From contig CM032229.1 in assembly GCA_019009955.1 (NCBI GenBank), positions 1,035,001-1,099,000 of the forward strand: a stretch of 64,000 nt of DNA. Reading direction: 5' to 3'. Numbering within the stretch: position 1 is the stretch's first letter; each line of letters starts with the position of its first letter. The position numbers were made by a program, and so were the translations under genes. The notes beneath the pieces were generated by a model that saw only the letters and a list, made by a program, of their open reading frames with translations, searched no databases and had not been told where the DNA came from. Shown here one piece after another: positions 22,660 to 33,998 of the stretch. The stretch is from Riptortus pedestris (lineage: Eukaryota; Arthropoda; Insecta; Hemiptera; Alydidae).

Positions 22660-23350
22660 AGAAGAGTGCCGTGTTTATGTAAAGAACAGAATAGTGCCGT
22701 GTTAAAGTAAAGAGCAGTGTAGTGCCGTGTTCTTTGTGAAGATCAGTGCAGTGCCGTGTTTATGTAAGTAACAGTATGGTGCCGTGTTTAAGTAAAGAGC
22801 AGTGCAGTGCCGTGTTCTTTGTGAAGATCAGTGCAGTGCTGTGTTTTTGTGAAGATCAGTGCAGTGCTGTGCTCTTTGTGAAGATCAGTGCAGTGCTGTG
22901 TTTTTGTGAAGATCAGTCCAGTGCTGTGTTCTTTGTGAAGATCAGTGCAGTGCCGTGTTCTTGTGAATATCAGTGCAGTGCTGTGTTTATGTAAAGAACA
23001 GTATGGTGCCGTGTTTAAGTAAAGGGCATTCCAGTGCCGTGTTCTTTGTGAAGATCAGCGCATTGCCGCGTTCTTTGTGAACATCAGTGCAGTGCTGTGT
23101 TTTTGTGAAGATCAGCGCATTGCCGCGTTCTTTGTGAACATCAGTGCAGTGCTGTGTTTTTGTGAAGATCAGCGCATTGCCGCGTTCTTTGTGAACATCA
23201 GTGCAGTGCCGTGTTCTTGTGAATATCAGTGCAGTGCTGTGTTTATGTAAAGAACAGTATGGTGCCGTGTTTAAGTAAAGGGCATTCCAGTGCCGTGTTC
23301 TTTGTGAAGATCAGTGCAGTGCTGTGTTCTTTGTGAAGATCTGTGGAATG
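22660..23350 (+). repeat. 28/29-bp tandem array with higher-order structure
   Basis: About 23 units of the type GTGAAGATCAGTGCAGTGC plus TGTGTTTTT or CGTGTTCTTT. Variant units alternate (GTGAACATCAGTGCAG / GTGAAGATCAGCGCATTGC), forming 57-bp dimers at about 23060-23190. A longer block with GTAAAGAACAGTATGGTGCC followed by GGGCATTCCAG occurs twice, near 22975 and 23225. The 82-codon open frame here is a by-product of the repeat. A similar start (GTGAATAACAGTGTGTTCAG) lies left of the foldback at 21218, so the foldback split this locus. Confidence 0.8.
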
Positions 23351-23756
23351 CCGTGTTTTTGTGAAATTCAGTTATTGTGAGTTATTGTACTGCGCAATAA
23401 GAAATGAAGTTATCAGTGCTTACTGTGAGTTATAGTTAAGATTAATTTATTAAGTGTGTTGTGCGGTGCCTCTATAATTCGCATTTCATCCACACTATCC
23501 TCTACAATTAACACCTCCGAAACTTGCTTTAATTCAAAATAAGTTAGATGACTTGTAAACTTCGAATTCTCTAACTAGAGTATTTACCCAATTTAGCAAA
23601 TTTTTAGTTTAACAACTTATTAATATCCCCACTAATACACTGTTCACAGTCAGTAGATATCTCACGACCAGAACACATTTTAAGCCCTACGTAGGCTTAT
23701 CATAACAGGAACAATGGAGAATAGTTGGTGTTAGTTGAGTAGCGTGTCAAGCAGGT

Positions 23757-23797
23757 GGGAAATTTGCTTAGTTTATTCAGCCTCTGCGTGACAGACA
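23757..23797 (+). mobile_element. DINE-1/HINE-like 3' end fragment
   Basis: GTGGGAAATTTGCTTAGTTT followed by GCCTCTGCGTGACAGAC matches only the 3' terminus of the family. Confidence 0.5.
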
Positions 23798-24199
23798 CTG
23801 CAAAGCACATACAGCCTATTTGATTGAAACTCACTTTTTCAAAGTCTCCCAGCTTCTATGACATACCCACCTGTCAACTTTTATATGTTTCACACGATAA
23901 TGTTTAATACAATTTAATATAATACTAGTTTTATCCCCTCCACAATGACTTCAAATCTGCTTCGTATATGCGACTCCTTTTTGGACTTCTGTTAGTTTTC
24001 TGTCTGTTTTGGAGGCTTTTACTACTTTCTCTAAGTCTGTTCATAGACATGCAATAATAGATAGCTACCTGTGTTAAAAGCTGGAGAGATTTACCAGTCC
24101 ATTGGACCATAACTAAACTCCACTCCATTCCGGTAAATTGCCAAGTATGCAGCAAACACTCCATAGATCTATCGGTCCTCTTACAGGCAGAACAGTATT

Positions 24200-27100
24200 T
24201 ACATCTCGAGCTTTAAACTCAAGGTGAGTGGTACAAGACCGATCAGCTCACTTCGACCAACAGTCGTTAGCAAAATGTTCCGTGACACCTGTAGCGACAT
24301 TTTTTAGAAAGTTGCAAGAAGCCTTTGCAGAATTCATAATTGGTATAACATCATGACCATCGAAGCAAACTAAGGTGTAACTATGCCCTCCTTGGAGCCA
24401 GCATTTTCTGGTATTAGAATCCGAAAACCACTGATACTAACTTATGCAACAGACTCACACAGCTTAAGGTATTTGCTAATGATGAGTAGATAAACTAATG
24501 GACATGTGACAACACTATTTGGTGGCGTTGGCAAGCGTGGAGGTGGTTGGTCTCACCTAGCCAATAAGTAAGGAAAAGACAATTTTCATGAGAACTCCGT
24601 ACGGGCTAAGGAGATTGGTGCTTCTGTTGATTTGGGGAGTTCACATTTCCTAGTTGTAGCACGGTCAAGTACTGACAGATAAAGAATGGTTGCTCGAAAG
24701 TAATACTGAGAAGAGTATTGCACCCGCTTTAAGAGGAAGGAAAAGTGCACATATACGAAACATTTAACAGACCAAAAGGGCTGCAATTTCAGGAAGAAAC
24801 CCGTTGTCAACTGCAGGGAATGGTTTGTGCTACAGCATCTCGTCCTTCAAGGGCTACAGCAGAAAAGGAATTGAATAAGGCGTAGAAATAACCTGTAATA
24901 ATCTTGAAACTGATACAATCATTGAATGAATCAAACTTCTACGTAAATTTGTTTGTTACTTTATGAAAATTTATTGAAGGGTCAGTAAAATCAATAGCTT
25001 TTCAGAAATTAGCCACTAGACGCCCTAATGGTTTCGGCACCAAAAGAATTTTTGGGACTTCCTGAATAAGGATATTTTGAGTTTAGGATACTGATTCAAA
25101 GACTCTTAGTTTTGACAAAGTCGCCACCACAGTTGTTCAAAAAAGCGTTTACAGAATAGACCAGGCCTACAACTTTTCTCGATTATGATTGCCGGCCATT
25201 GTGGAGTATAACCAAACACAACTAAAGCTCTTCCTAACACGAACATTGTGGAAGGTAGGGAAAGATTGATGACGTCATTGATTAGGTTTAGGCTCAGAGA
25301 TACGAACGCAATCCACTCAGCGTGGCGTGCCTCTCGACCCAGCCATCTTCCCAGCCCATAACAGCACTTATCGCTCTCATCCTTACATCTATTTACTCCA
25401 TTAACTAATTAAACCCCAACTACTAATTAGTATTAGCTGCCCATTACAGCTGATAAGGTCTTAACGAGGGGCATGTCCCTTCTATGGAGTATTTGCGCGT
25501 GTACAAGCTGATGGTAATAGCGTCAAGTAGAAAAAACGTCCATTTCAAGTTACCTTTGTTTAATTCCCTTGTAACTTGTTTAATTATTTTCTGGCTTCAA
25601 ACTTGGATAGTTCTCATTTAGTTCCTGACTAATTAGTTATGGCCAGAGCAAAGTATAGTTGTTTCGATTAATGGAACTCAATGAAATTTCGGTTACAATA
25701 GGAGGTTACCACATGAGCAGCTACCAATTTTCAAAAATATTCTGGACTGCTTGAACATAGTTGAGTTTAGCCTTATTCCCATAAGAAGCGTGGCTGTTAA
25801 GAGTTGTATACTTTAAGGTATTCTGATCAGAAAAGATTCTTCGCTTTTGTGTAACTCATGCTTTAAGCCAATTTTCCAAAGGCATCTGAAAATAATAACA
25901 GTGTCGATTTTCTAAACTATTCAATTTGTCCTTATATATATTTCCAGTTTTATTCGATATTTTATATAGATAAACATTCTCCTTGTTCTAATAGTCCACA
26001 AATTGGACAGGAGTGTAGGAACGAGATATATCTAGGCGATTTCCCTAAACCTTCTTGAACCCCGAAGGATCCAATAATATACGCTTCTGACAATAATGTT
26101 TGATAAAATTTGAGCCAAAAATTTAGATTTCAATGCAAATAAATACAAGGAAGAATCTATAAGCTGGTCTTGTACTGAAACGCAATGGAGATCCCCCCCC
26201 CCTATTAACAAATCTATTTACGCTATTGGATTGGGGGATAAATAAATCTTTATCATTCCTGTTAGCTTTCGTTTACCAACTCCAACCATATATAACATAC
26301 TATTGTACACACTAGATACTTAGCAACTAATGCCTTTCCGAATGTGTGCTCCTTGAAGTTGACTGTTAAGGGTGATTCATTTGGAGCTTAGAAGTGAGAT
26401 GAGGGTGGGGAAATGAATAGAGTAGTAGTTATCGATTGTGAGCCTATCGATAGAATAGAGGTAAGCCAAAGAGATAGGGATATTAGAGTAGAGGGGAATG
26501 ATTGGAGTGTTGGCGGAAGCCACACCCCTCTCTCTTGGAGCTGCCTTGATGGATGTAAGGATTGCCTGTCCTCAGCTCATCGTTAGTTATTCTCCATCTT
26601 ATCTCGTCATATTCCTGACATCCATCAGAGCAGTCTCTCCGCCATCCTTTCAATTAGCCATTCCTAATCACTTACCTCACGCCACTTATCTACTTTATCA
26701 TCAAATTGACAAAACCAATTCCCTCTAATAGCCCTCTCACCGCAGTCTGTATTATTCGCATCTACATGAATTTTTTTTTCAAACGATTTACAGTCATCAC
26801 AAGTTCACAGCCTAAGTCATATCCCTAGAAGGAATAAATCCTTAGGATTGAGTATTTTTGTATTAAAGGTAAAATTTGTGCATTGGTCGGGGCTATAAGC
26901 TCATCCTAGCAATCCAGTTGAAATAAAATATTTAACCAAAACATTTTGCTTCATTTCATAGTACAACACATGGTGCTTAATTTTGATAAAGCAGTCTATG
27001 ACTTCGTCGTGTCCTATCTGGCGAATTTCTGTGAATGTCTTAAGGACCTTCTACATCCTGAATTCTTTGCTGAGATATAACCAGTGGTAGGTAAAGTACC

Positions 27101-28500
27101 AAGGTCAGGAAGAGAGGAAGATTATGTATTATATCGATTTCCATAATATTCTACCAAGTTGTTCTCACCTTCCCCAACCGGTGTAATACGGTAACCGGTG
27201 CCTTCCCACTACTAGCGTGTCTTACGTCTGTAAGGACCTTTCGAAAGCAAGTGCTGAGCCTTCAAGAAGTATTTTTTCAGCAAATGAGACACATTTTGAG
27301 TTTCTTAAAGATTTCAGTTGCTAAACCGGATCTACTTTCATCAATTATGATGGTGTTGTGAGCTCATTAAAACATCATTACGCTAAGGTGGAGAACCTCT
27401 AGTGGATAGTGTTTTGATCAGGATAGAAACGATATTATCAAGTTCTCTATAAGTATAGCTCCCTCTGGTTGTGGATAAGAAATGGACTCCGCATAGCTCC
27501 CTGTGCTTGCGAAACAGCTATTAAAAGCTTTCTTTCAGTTCATGAATATCTAAGAAACAGCAAACGCCAAAAATTCCAAGAAGGTTATGAATCTTAGGAA
27601 CAGGTTTATGGTCTTAAAACATGACCTCGAAGTGTGCTTCACGAATTTTCTTTCCCTAAAGAGAAACAAGCAGATCAAGGAAATAAAAATAAAAATCTGT
27701 GAATAATGCTGTGGTTAATTCTTTGAGAAATGAAAACCCACAGTCCACCCGTTAGAAGGAATATGTGCGGTTTGAAAATTCCTAAACTTAAGACCATTGG
27801 AGGATTAAACAAAATCGCAAATCTTGAAGTCAATTATTTACAGCCATAATTTATACCACCCGACAGCCGGCGAAATCATCCAATGGTCTTTGAAGTACAT
27901 TCGCTGAAGAACGACGATTCATTTTAGTTGAAGTAACCTGTTTCTTTCTTTTGATTTGTCGAAACCTTCTTTGTCGGGGATCTGGTCTAGGTACAGAGCA
28001 AGTGTCTCGCCCAAGTAGACGCTAGCCGGTACACAGAAGAGGACCAGTCTATACTTCTTAGAGGCTTAGACCATACTGGAAGCACAGGGATGGCGGAGGA
28101 AGCCCTCGCCAACAACCAGTTAGGTCAGAAACTGATGACTGGTGTCTGGATGTGCTTTGTGATTGTCGGTCGTCGTTACAGCCTGAGATGACAATAATTG
28201 TCTGATTTAATGAGGCGATTACCAGAGAACTGAGAAGGATTCTTCCATTCCTTTTATTAAGCCTGAACGTTAGGAGAGGGTGATAGGGGTTGAAGCCTAA
28301 CAACCCTTATATTCCGTTTCCGTCCTCTCGTCACTTACGAACTGTCGAAACCTTCTATATTTATAATGGAGGAAATATGAAATTACCTTACCACCAAATT
28401 TTAAAGGCTTTCTTTAAAGGCGCTCAGGAATGTAATTCTGAGTACAACAGCTCGTTATAGAACTGGTATAAGACCATAAGTATATCCGTGTTAGTAGATT
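24200..28500. other. Unannotated unique-looking sequence
   Basis: About 4.3 kb of sequence that is less AT-rich than its surroundings, with no open frame longer than ~80 codons that resembles a known protein, no clear splice-bounded exon series and no obvious terminal repeats. It may be an old decayed element or intergenic DNA. A C-run lies at 26193-26202. Confidence 0.5.
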
Positions 28501-28595
28501 TTCTATAACTATTGTGGTCGCACTCATATGGCGATATTGAAACATTTCTTCCAATTTCCATCGATCTTATCTAGGAACATGTAAATGAAAAGTTA
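28500..28595 (+). mobile_element. DINE-1/HINE-like 5' fragment
   Basis: GTCGCACTCATATGGCGAT, then TTCTTCCAATTTCCATCGATC and TTATCTAGGAACATG matches the 5' third of the family, truncated before the microsatellite. Confidence 0.4.
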
Positions 28596-28789
28596 CCTTC
28601 ATCCCCTGCTTAGGCTATAATATGTGAAAACGGTAGTATCTATCTGGAAATAGCTACCGACTGGTCTCACAGACAGTCCAGAAACGAGATACAAAAATGG
28701 TGAGCACGGAGAGTGATGGAAGGAGTTGAACATTGATCTCAGGTCACAGGAATTTTTGTGTCACGTGTGATATAGTTGCGTGATAACTC

Positions 28790-29229
28790 ATCCATCATAG
28801 AGCCTGCATTTACAGTTAACAAACCCTCTGCCTTCCTACAAGGTAGAATCATGCCACCAACACATCCATCATAGAGCCTGCATTTACAGTTAACAAACCC
28901 TCTGCCTTCCTACAAGGTAGAATCATGCCACCAACACATCCATCATAGAGCCTGCATTTACAGTTAACAAACCCTCTGCCTTCCTACAAGGTAGAATCAT
29001 GCCACCAACACATCCATCATAGAGCCTGCATTTACAGTTAACAAACCCTCTGCCTTCCTACAAGGTAGAATCATGCCACCAACACATCCATCATAGAGCC
29101 TGCATTTACAGTTAACAAACCCTCTGCCTTCCTACAAGGTAGAATCATGCCACCAACACATCCATCATAGAGCCTGCATTTACAGTTAACAAACCCTCTG
29201 CCTTCCTACAAGGTAGAATCATGCCACTA
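28790..29229 (+). repeat. Six near-identical 74-bp tandem repeats
   Basis: Units start at 28790, 28864, 28938, 29012, 29086 and 29160, each beginning ATCCATCATAGAGCC and containing CTTCCTACAAGGTAGAATC. I see no differences between the first five; the last ends CCACTAAACAG instead of CCACCAACAC. The near-identity implies very recent expansion or homogenisation. Confidence 0.95.
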
Positions 29230-29532
29230 AACAGCATCAATTGGAATCAATTATTTAGTCTCTAGGTAGGTATTTAGGCCACTCCTACATCACGGTTATA
29301 TTTAAAATACCACAATATTCTGAGTATAAATTTTGTCTCACAAATACTGATTTCAAGTCACCTAAGACGAGGTATAATGCTATTAAATATTTTCCTTTTT
29401 AGCAGATTTCCTTTTATATATACTATGCATAATTTTTTTTTTTTTTTTTTCATTTGACATGACAAAATGTTTAATTCAACAGAATTGTTTATTCTGAAAG
29501 AATAGTTTGATAACAATCTTTATATATATAAT

Positions 29533-30144
29533 TCTACTGTACGTGTGTATGTCACTGAACTCCTTAACAGCTGGACCGATTTGAATGAATTTTTTTGTAT
29601 GCATTTGGGTGACGCCCGGATGGTTTAGCGTCAAAAATCAGCCCGGCAGATGGAGCATGAGTGGGGGTCGTAAGGGAAGCCTAAAATTAAAAATAGCGAT
29701 ATTTCGTTTCTTATTGTTTTTTCGGCAAATATGCACAAGTTGAAAGTTGTTTATGTTTTTATTTAGAGTAACTTTTGATATATTCACTTTTGTCGTATAA
29801 CAAAGTATAAACGAGATATACACTAAAAGAGTAAAGTGGGAGCCAACAATTTTATTGGGCACTAACGATTGAACCGAACTTAACAAAACTCTATACGTAA
29901 ATTAACATTAATTCTTCCATGATTACAAGCTATATTAAATTTTTTTGGTTCGAACAAGAGAGGGGCTTATAAGGGATCTGAATAAAAAAAATCGCGCATT
30001 TTCTATTTGTTTTTAGGTAAATGTGGACATAACAAATGTTTTTGTGTTATTAAAAGTAGCTTTTGTTTTAAATATAATATTATTAAATTTAATATCCTAA
30101 TCGCTTGAAATATCGTGCAGAACAACGTCTGTCGGGTCCGCTAA
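29533..30144 (+). mobile_element. Helitron-like non-autonomous repeat
   Basis: Begins TCTACTGTACGTGTGTATG (the TC start and TCTACT motif are Helitron-like) and ends AACAACGTCTGTCGGGTCCG followed by CTAA (CTRR). Inside are CTGGACCGATTTGAATGAA and alternating GGGGTTATAAGGG/AAAGT motifs shared with the CCCGG family. Similar ends are common in insect repeats. No Rep/helicase ORF is present. The 3' hairpin is poor in this copy. Confidence 0.4.
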
Positions 30145-30889
30145 TAAAATTATAAATGTTTTTTAAATACTAAACTAGTTATGGCACTATAAATAAATAA
30201 TGAAAAAAAGTAATGTTGAACCAAAGCACTGGTGTGCTTATTTTTTGCCATGTCCTTGACATCATTCTGGCGCTGGTAAATTCATTTTTCTTAGTCCTAT
30301 TCTGTTTCCTCAATGTACGTTTTTGAGCAATCCATGCAACAAATTCGAAACCCACATTTGACAAATATGTTTTATCTTTTAAATTGGTATATGTATGTTT
30401 TATTTTGTTCCTTGTTTTGCAATTTTGTAAAAGTGCAATTATTTACATCATATTCCTCAAAAACCTTTTTATATTGCCCGATAACCAATTCTAATTTGTT
30501 TTTCATTTCGTTCCATATTGTAGGAATTACTCACATAAATTGTCCAAAAATTTACGTATGGTAGAGAGGAGAAGAGGCTGGCCAACCTATAGTTTAATGG
30601 ATGACCAACGTGTTAACTCAAATGGCTAATCTGAACACACATTTTAAAAACTATTTATAGGGAACTTGACTTTTTACTTGATCTTTATTGAAATAATTGT
30701 ATTTTTGGTAATGAGTAAACTCAATCTCTTACTCATGTAATTTTCAATTTCATGTATTATAACATTAAACATTTCATGTATAGATAATGTTTCAAGTTTT
30801 GTTATGATAATGGACGTACAAGAAGGGAAACTATATATTTTAAGGAGGTTATGATGTTATTTGTAATGATGTGACATACTCCAGTGTTA

Positions 30890-30945
30890 AATCTGTATTG
30901 AGGAAATCTGCTTAATTTACAGAGACCCGGCGTGAAGGAGTTTTC
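30890..30945 (+). mobile_element. DINE-1/HINE-like 3' end fragment
   Basis: GAGGAAATCTGCTTAATTTA followed by GACCCGGCGTGAAGGAGTTTT is a diverged copy of the 3' terminus. Confidence 0.4.
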
Positions 30946-31604
30946 AGTATTAGGGTGATGTATCTAGAACCTGATGAAAAAAAAATTGGGTTGAGATTTT
31001 ATTAGAGAATGGGAGGGATGTGTGCTCCTATCACGGGGCAGCAAATATTTGTAGGAGAGCTGATGGGTGTTTTACCAGCTGACGTCATAGTACACACTCC
31101 CTGATAATCTCTCTCTCTAGTATCAATAGGCTCCGCTTCTACCTCCTTGGCATCCTCCCTTCACCTACAAATCTACCTCAATAAATATCCCTTAAAAAAA
31201 ACACACTTCGAAATTCCCTGTTCCTCGTCCTTACAACTTTTCACAAAAATGATAAGCTTAGGTGAATAAATTGTATTTAGTCCCTCCCCTACATCACGGT
31301 TATATTTAAAACCCCACCACATTCAGTGTATAACTTTTTTCTCAGTGACATTCACTTTTAGAGGTTATATCACATTTTAGAGATTTCCTTATATATAGTA
31401 TTATGTATAAAAAAATAATAATTTTTTATACTTGACATGAATAAATATAAAAGTTAAGGAAAAAATAATTTGAGAATAATAAACTTACTATAATTTTTTA
31501 AATATTATTATATATAAAGGGTTAGAACCGCTAATATAAATGATACTATTGTCATACCTCTCGGTGGAGACCTTCGTCACTCACACATAACACTAGAAAT
31601 GTAA

Positions 31605-31920
31605 ACACCCATACGGATGAGGACAAAGACCTACTACACGATAACAATTTACTTGAACACTAGTTAAACGCACCTCGTTTGACAGATCTGAAGGGTAAGT
31701 AAACAGACCTAATAAAACGTGAACAACCCACCACACATAACAATTTACCTGAACCCCAACACAACCCGTTGACAGATCTGAGTGGTAAGTAAACAGATCT
31801 CGATTTAAAACGTAAACAACCCACCACACGAAAACAATTTACCTGAACATCAACATCCCTCGTTTGACAGATCTTAGTGGTAAGTAAACAGATTTGGACT
31901 AAACGTAAACAACTAATACG
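31605..31920 (+). repeat. ~94-bp tandem repeat, three units
   Basis: AACAATTTAC(C/T)TGAAC recurs at about 31643, 31739 and 31833, and TGACAGATCT followed by GGTAAGTAAACAGA recurs near 31680, 31772 and 31866. Units differ by several substitutions. The open minus-strand frames here are repeat artefacts. Confidence 0.75.
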
Positions 31921-31945
31921 GTGAACAGAGCATAAAACCCACTGA

Positions 31946-33086
31946 CTGACGGACAACCAACTCAGTACAACTAGTGACACAGAGAGGTCATCCGACATTT
32001 CAGAGTATATTCCACCCTCTCTACTCACGGCTGTACGACCAAAACCCACAACACCAAAACCTATTGGAATTAGGCTGAATAACATAACGGACAAACTATT
32101 ACAAAACTCAAACAGTCTTGATGAATTCGACCCAACTCCACCTTGGACAATTCAAGAAATATCTATAGATACAGGAATCACCAAACTCATAAACAAATCG
32201 TCTCAAGAGATCAACTATTGGAAAATAAAGGAAGCTTTCATTAATAAAATAGAAAAATATCAACACCCAAAGATAATATACACTGATGGTTCGAAAATTA
32301 CCGAGTCTTCCTCCTGCGCCTACTACGAAGAAAATGCCTGTCAAAAATTCAAACTCAACAAATTAACCAGCATCTATTCCGCCGAACTGTTCGCAATTAA
32401 ATTCGCTCTATATCACTGCATTTGCAAACCACTCAACTCAAGAAAAATTCCTGATTTGCACTGACTCGTTGAGTGCCCTATTGAGTATCAAAGATGTATT
32501 CACAAACAACCCAATAGTAAAAAAAATACAAAATCAAATACAAATGCTCCGAGAACTAAAAAGGGCCGTCTACTTCATGTGGATTCCAAGCCACGTGGGA
32601 ATAGATGGAAACGAAAAAGCAGATTTAGCAGCCAGAGAAGCCCATCAACTCGACTCCATCACCCCAACAACAATTACATCTGCAGAACTCTACCAACCAC
32701 TCAAAGAAGAAATTAATAAAAACTGGCAACACATGTGGAATGAAACCCAGAACAATAAATTAAAAACTATTAAAACCACCATCCGTCCATGGAAATATTC
32801 GACAAGAGACAACAGAAGAGATGAGGTTGTATTAGGAAGACTCCGAATTGGGCACACACGACTTACGCATGGCTATCTTATGACAAAAGGTCAACCCCCG
32901 ATTTGTGAGAAATGTAACACAGAACTGACTATATATCACATATTAATGCAATGCCATAAGTATACAGATATTAGAAACAAATACAATATTTCCAATAGTA
33001 TAGAAGTGGCCCTTGGAGATGACCCGAAAGAACTCGATAAATTGTTTAATTTTGTAAAAAACACGAGTTTATACAAAGAAATTTAA
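31946..33086 (+). pseudogene. Non-LTR retrotransposon ORF2 remnant: RNase H and C-terminal zinc knuckle
   Basis: The 3' part of a LINE ORF2. The first frame runs from 31946 to a stop at about 32465 and carries the RNase H motifs IYTDGSK (catalytic D) and IYSAELFAIKFAL (catalytic E). A one-base frameshift near 32440-32450 moves the next motif, CTDSLSALL (catalytic D), into the second frame, which continues through WIPSHVGIDGNEKADLAA to a TAA at 33084-33086. The C-terminal part has CEKCNTELTIYHILMQC, a CX2CX7HX4C knuckle typical of I/Jockey-type LINEs. An RNase H domain favours the I or LOA groups. EN and RT domains are missing, so it is dead, 5' truncated and frameshifted. Confidence 0.85.
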
Positions 33087-33228
33087 AGTGCAATTGCTCG
33101 TATCCTCGTTTATATTGTTAAAATGGCGATATGGATGAGGATACCAAAATGTGAATTATAAATATTACAGGGCGATGATAACCTGGTAGTTTTTCGCCCT
33201 TAAACCCTATACAACAACAACAACAACT
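33087..33228 (+). mobile_element. LINE 3'UTR with CAA-repeat tail
   Basis: It follows the ORF2 stop and ends GTTTTTCGCCCTTAAACCC then a (CAA)n run at 33211-33228, the usual kind of short-repeat tail at the 3' end of an I/Jockey-like element. Confidence 0.65.
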
Positions 33229-33419
33229 ATTGACAGGCTTGAAGATGATGCCATCGCATTGAAAGCGCTTGCCAGCGAAGGTACTCAACCATCAGCCAGT
33301 GACGACGGTCTCTACCGATAGGTATGACAATATTATTATATATTTTTAACACTCTAAAAAAATGAAAAAAGTGTATTCTTCAAATTCCATTTTAAACCAC
33401 ATATTTATGTTCTAAGAGT

Positions 33420-33933
33420 ATAGTTATTTATTATACAAGTGACGAAAGTAGATCATTTTACAACTCGAGTGAAACGTTTACCCACACGAGCGAAGCGAGT
33501 GTGGTAATTTCACGAGAGTTGTAAATTCTACTTTCGTCACGAGTGTAATATTAATTTTTTTCTGTAATCGTGTAATACATGATCAGATCTAACCAGAATA
33601 TGAACAAAATTAGGATGTTGTGAAGATTATGGTATGTTGTTGGTAGGTTATAAGCATGGTTGTGAGAGGTTATAAGCATAGTTATAAACAACTAGTGATG
33701 ATTGTGAAGTAGTGCAGTTATAAACTAGGAAGGTAATTATTATTATATTTAAATTTTAAAATATATTGATTATTTCCACCAATAATTCATTCACATTTCA
33801 TTTTTTAGCAGATTTCCCTTAAGGGAAATCAGCTATTGAGGTCGTACTCATGACGCGAGTTTCGAAAAATTTCTTCAAATGTCCATCGATCCTACCCAGG
33901 AGATGACGAAAATGAGGTCCGTTCAAAATTATA

Positions 33934-33998
<65 letters not shown>

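Larger units (their letters stand above)
31548..33331. mobile_element. Composite element bounded by 34-bp imperfect terminal inverted repeats
   Basis: The left end ATTGTCATACCTCTCGGT... and the reverse complement of the right end ATTGTCATACCTATCGGT... agree at 31 of 34 positions by eye. Between them lie a ~94-bp tandem array and the 3' part of a non-LTR retrotransposon with a CAACAACAAC tail. I could not find a clear target-site duplication. It may be a DNA transposon that captured a LINE fragment. Confidence 0.5.

Noticed and set aside
22746..22994. 82-codon Cys-rich repetitive ORF
   Set aside because: It is a translation of the 28/29-bp tandem array; other phases and units contain stops.
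28058..28303. 81-codon minus-strand ORF with a Ser/Gln-rich end
   Set aside because: No recognisable domain, splice sites or repeat family; composition alone is not enough to call a gene.
28790..29229. CRISPR-like direct repeats
   Set aside because: The 74-bp units are contiguous with no spacers and the DNA is eukaryotic.
31593..32344. Minus-strand ORFs of 144 and 78 codons
   Set aside because: They overlap the ~94-bp tandem array and the antisense strand of the LINE RNase H region.
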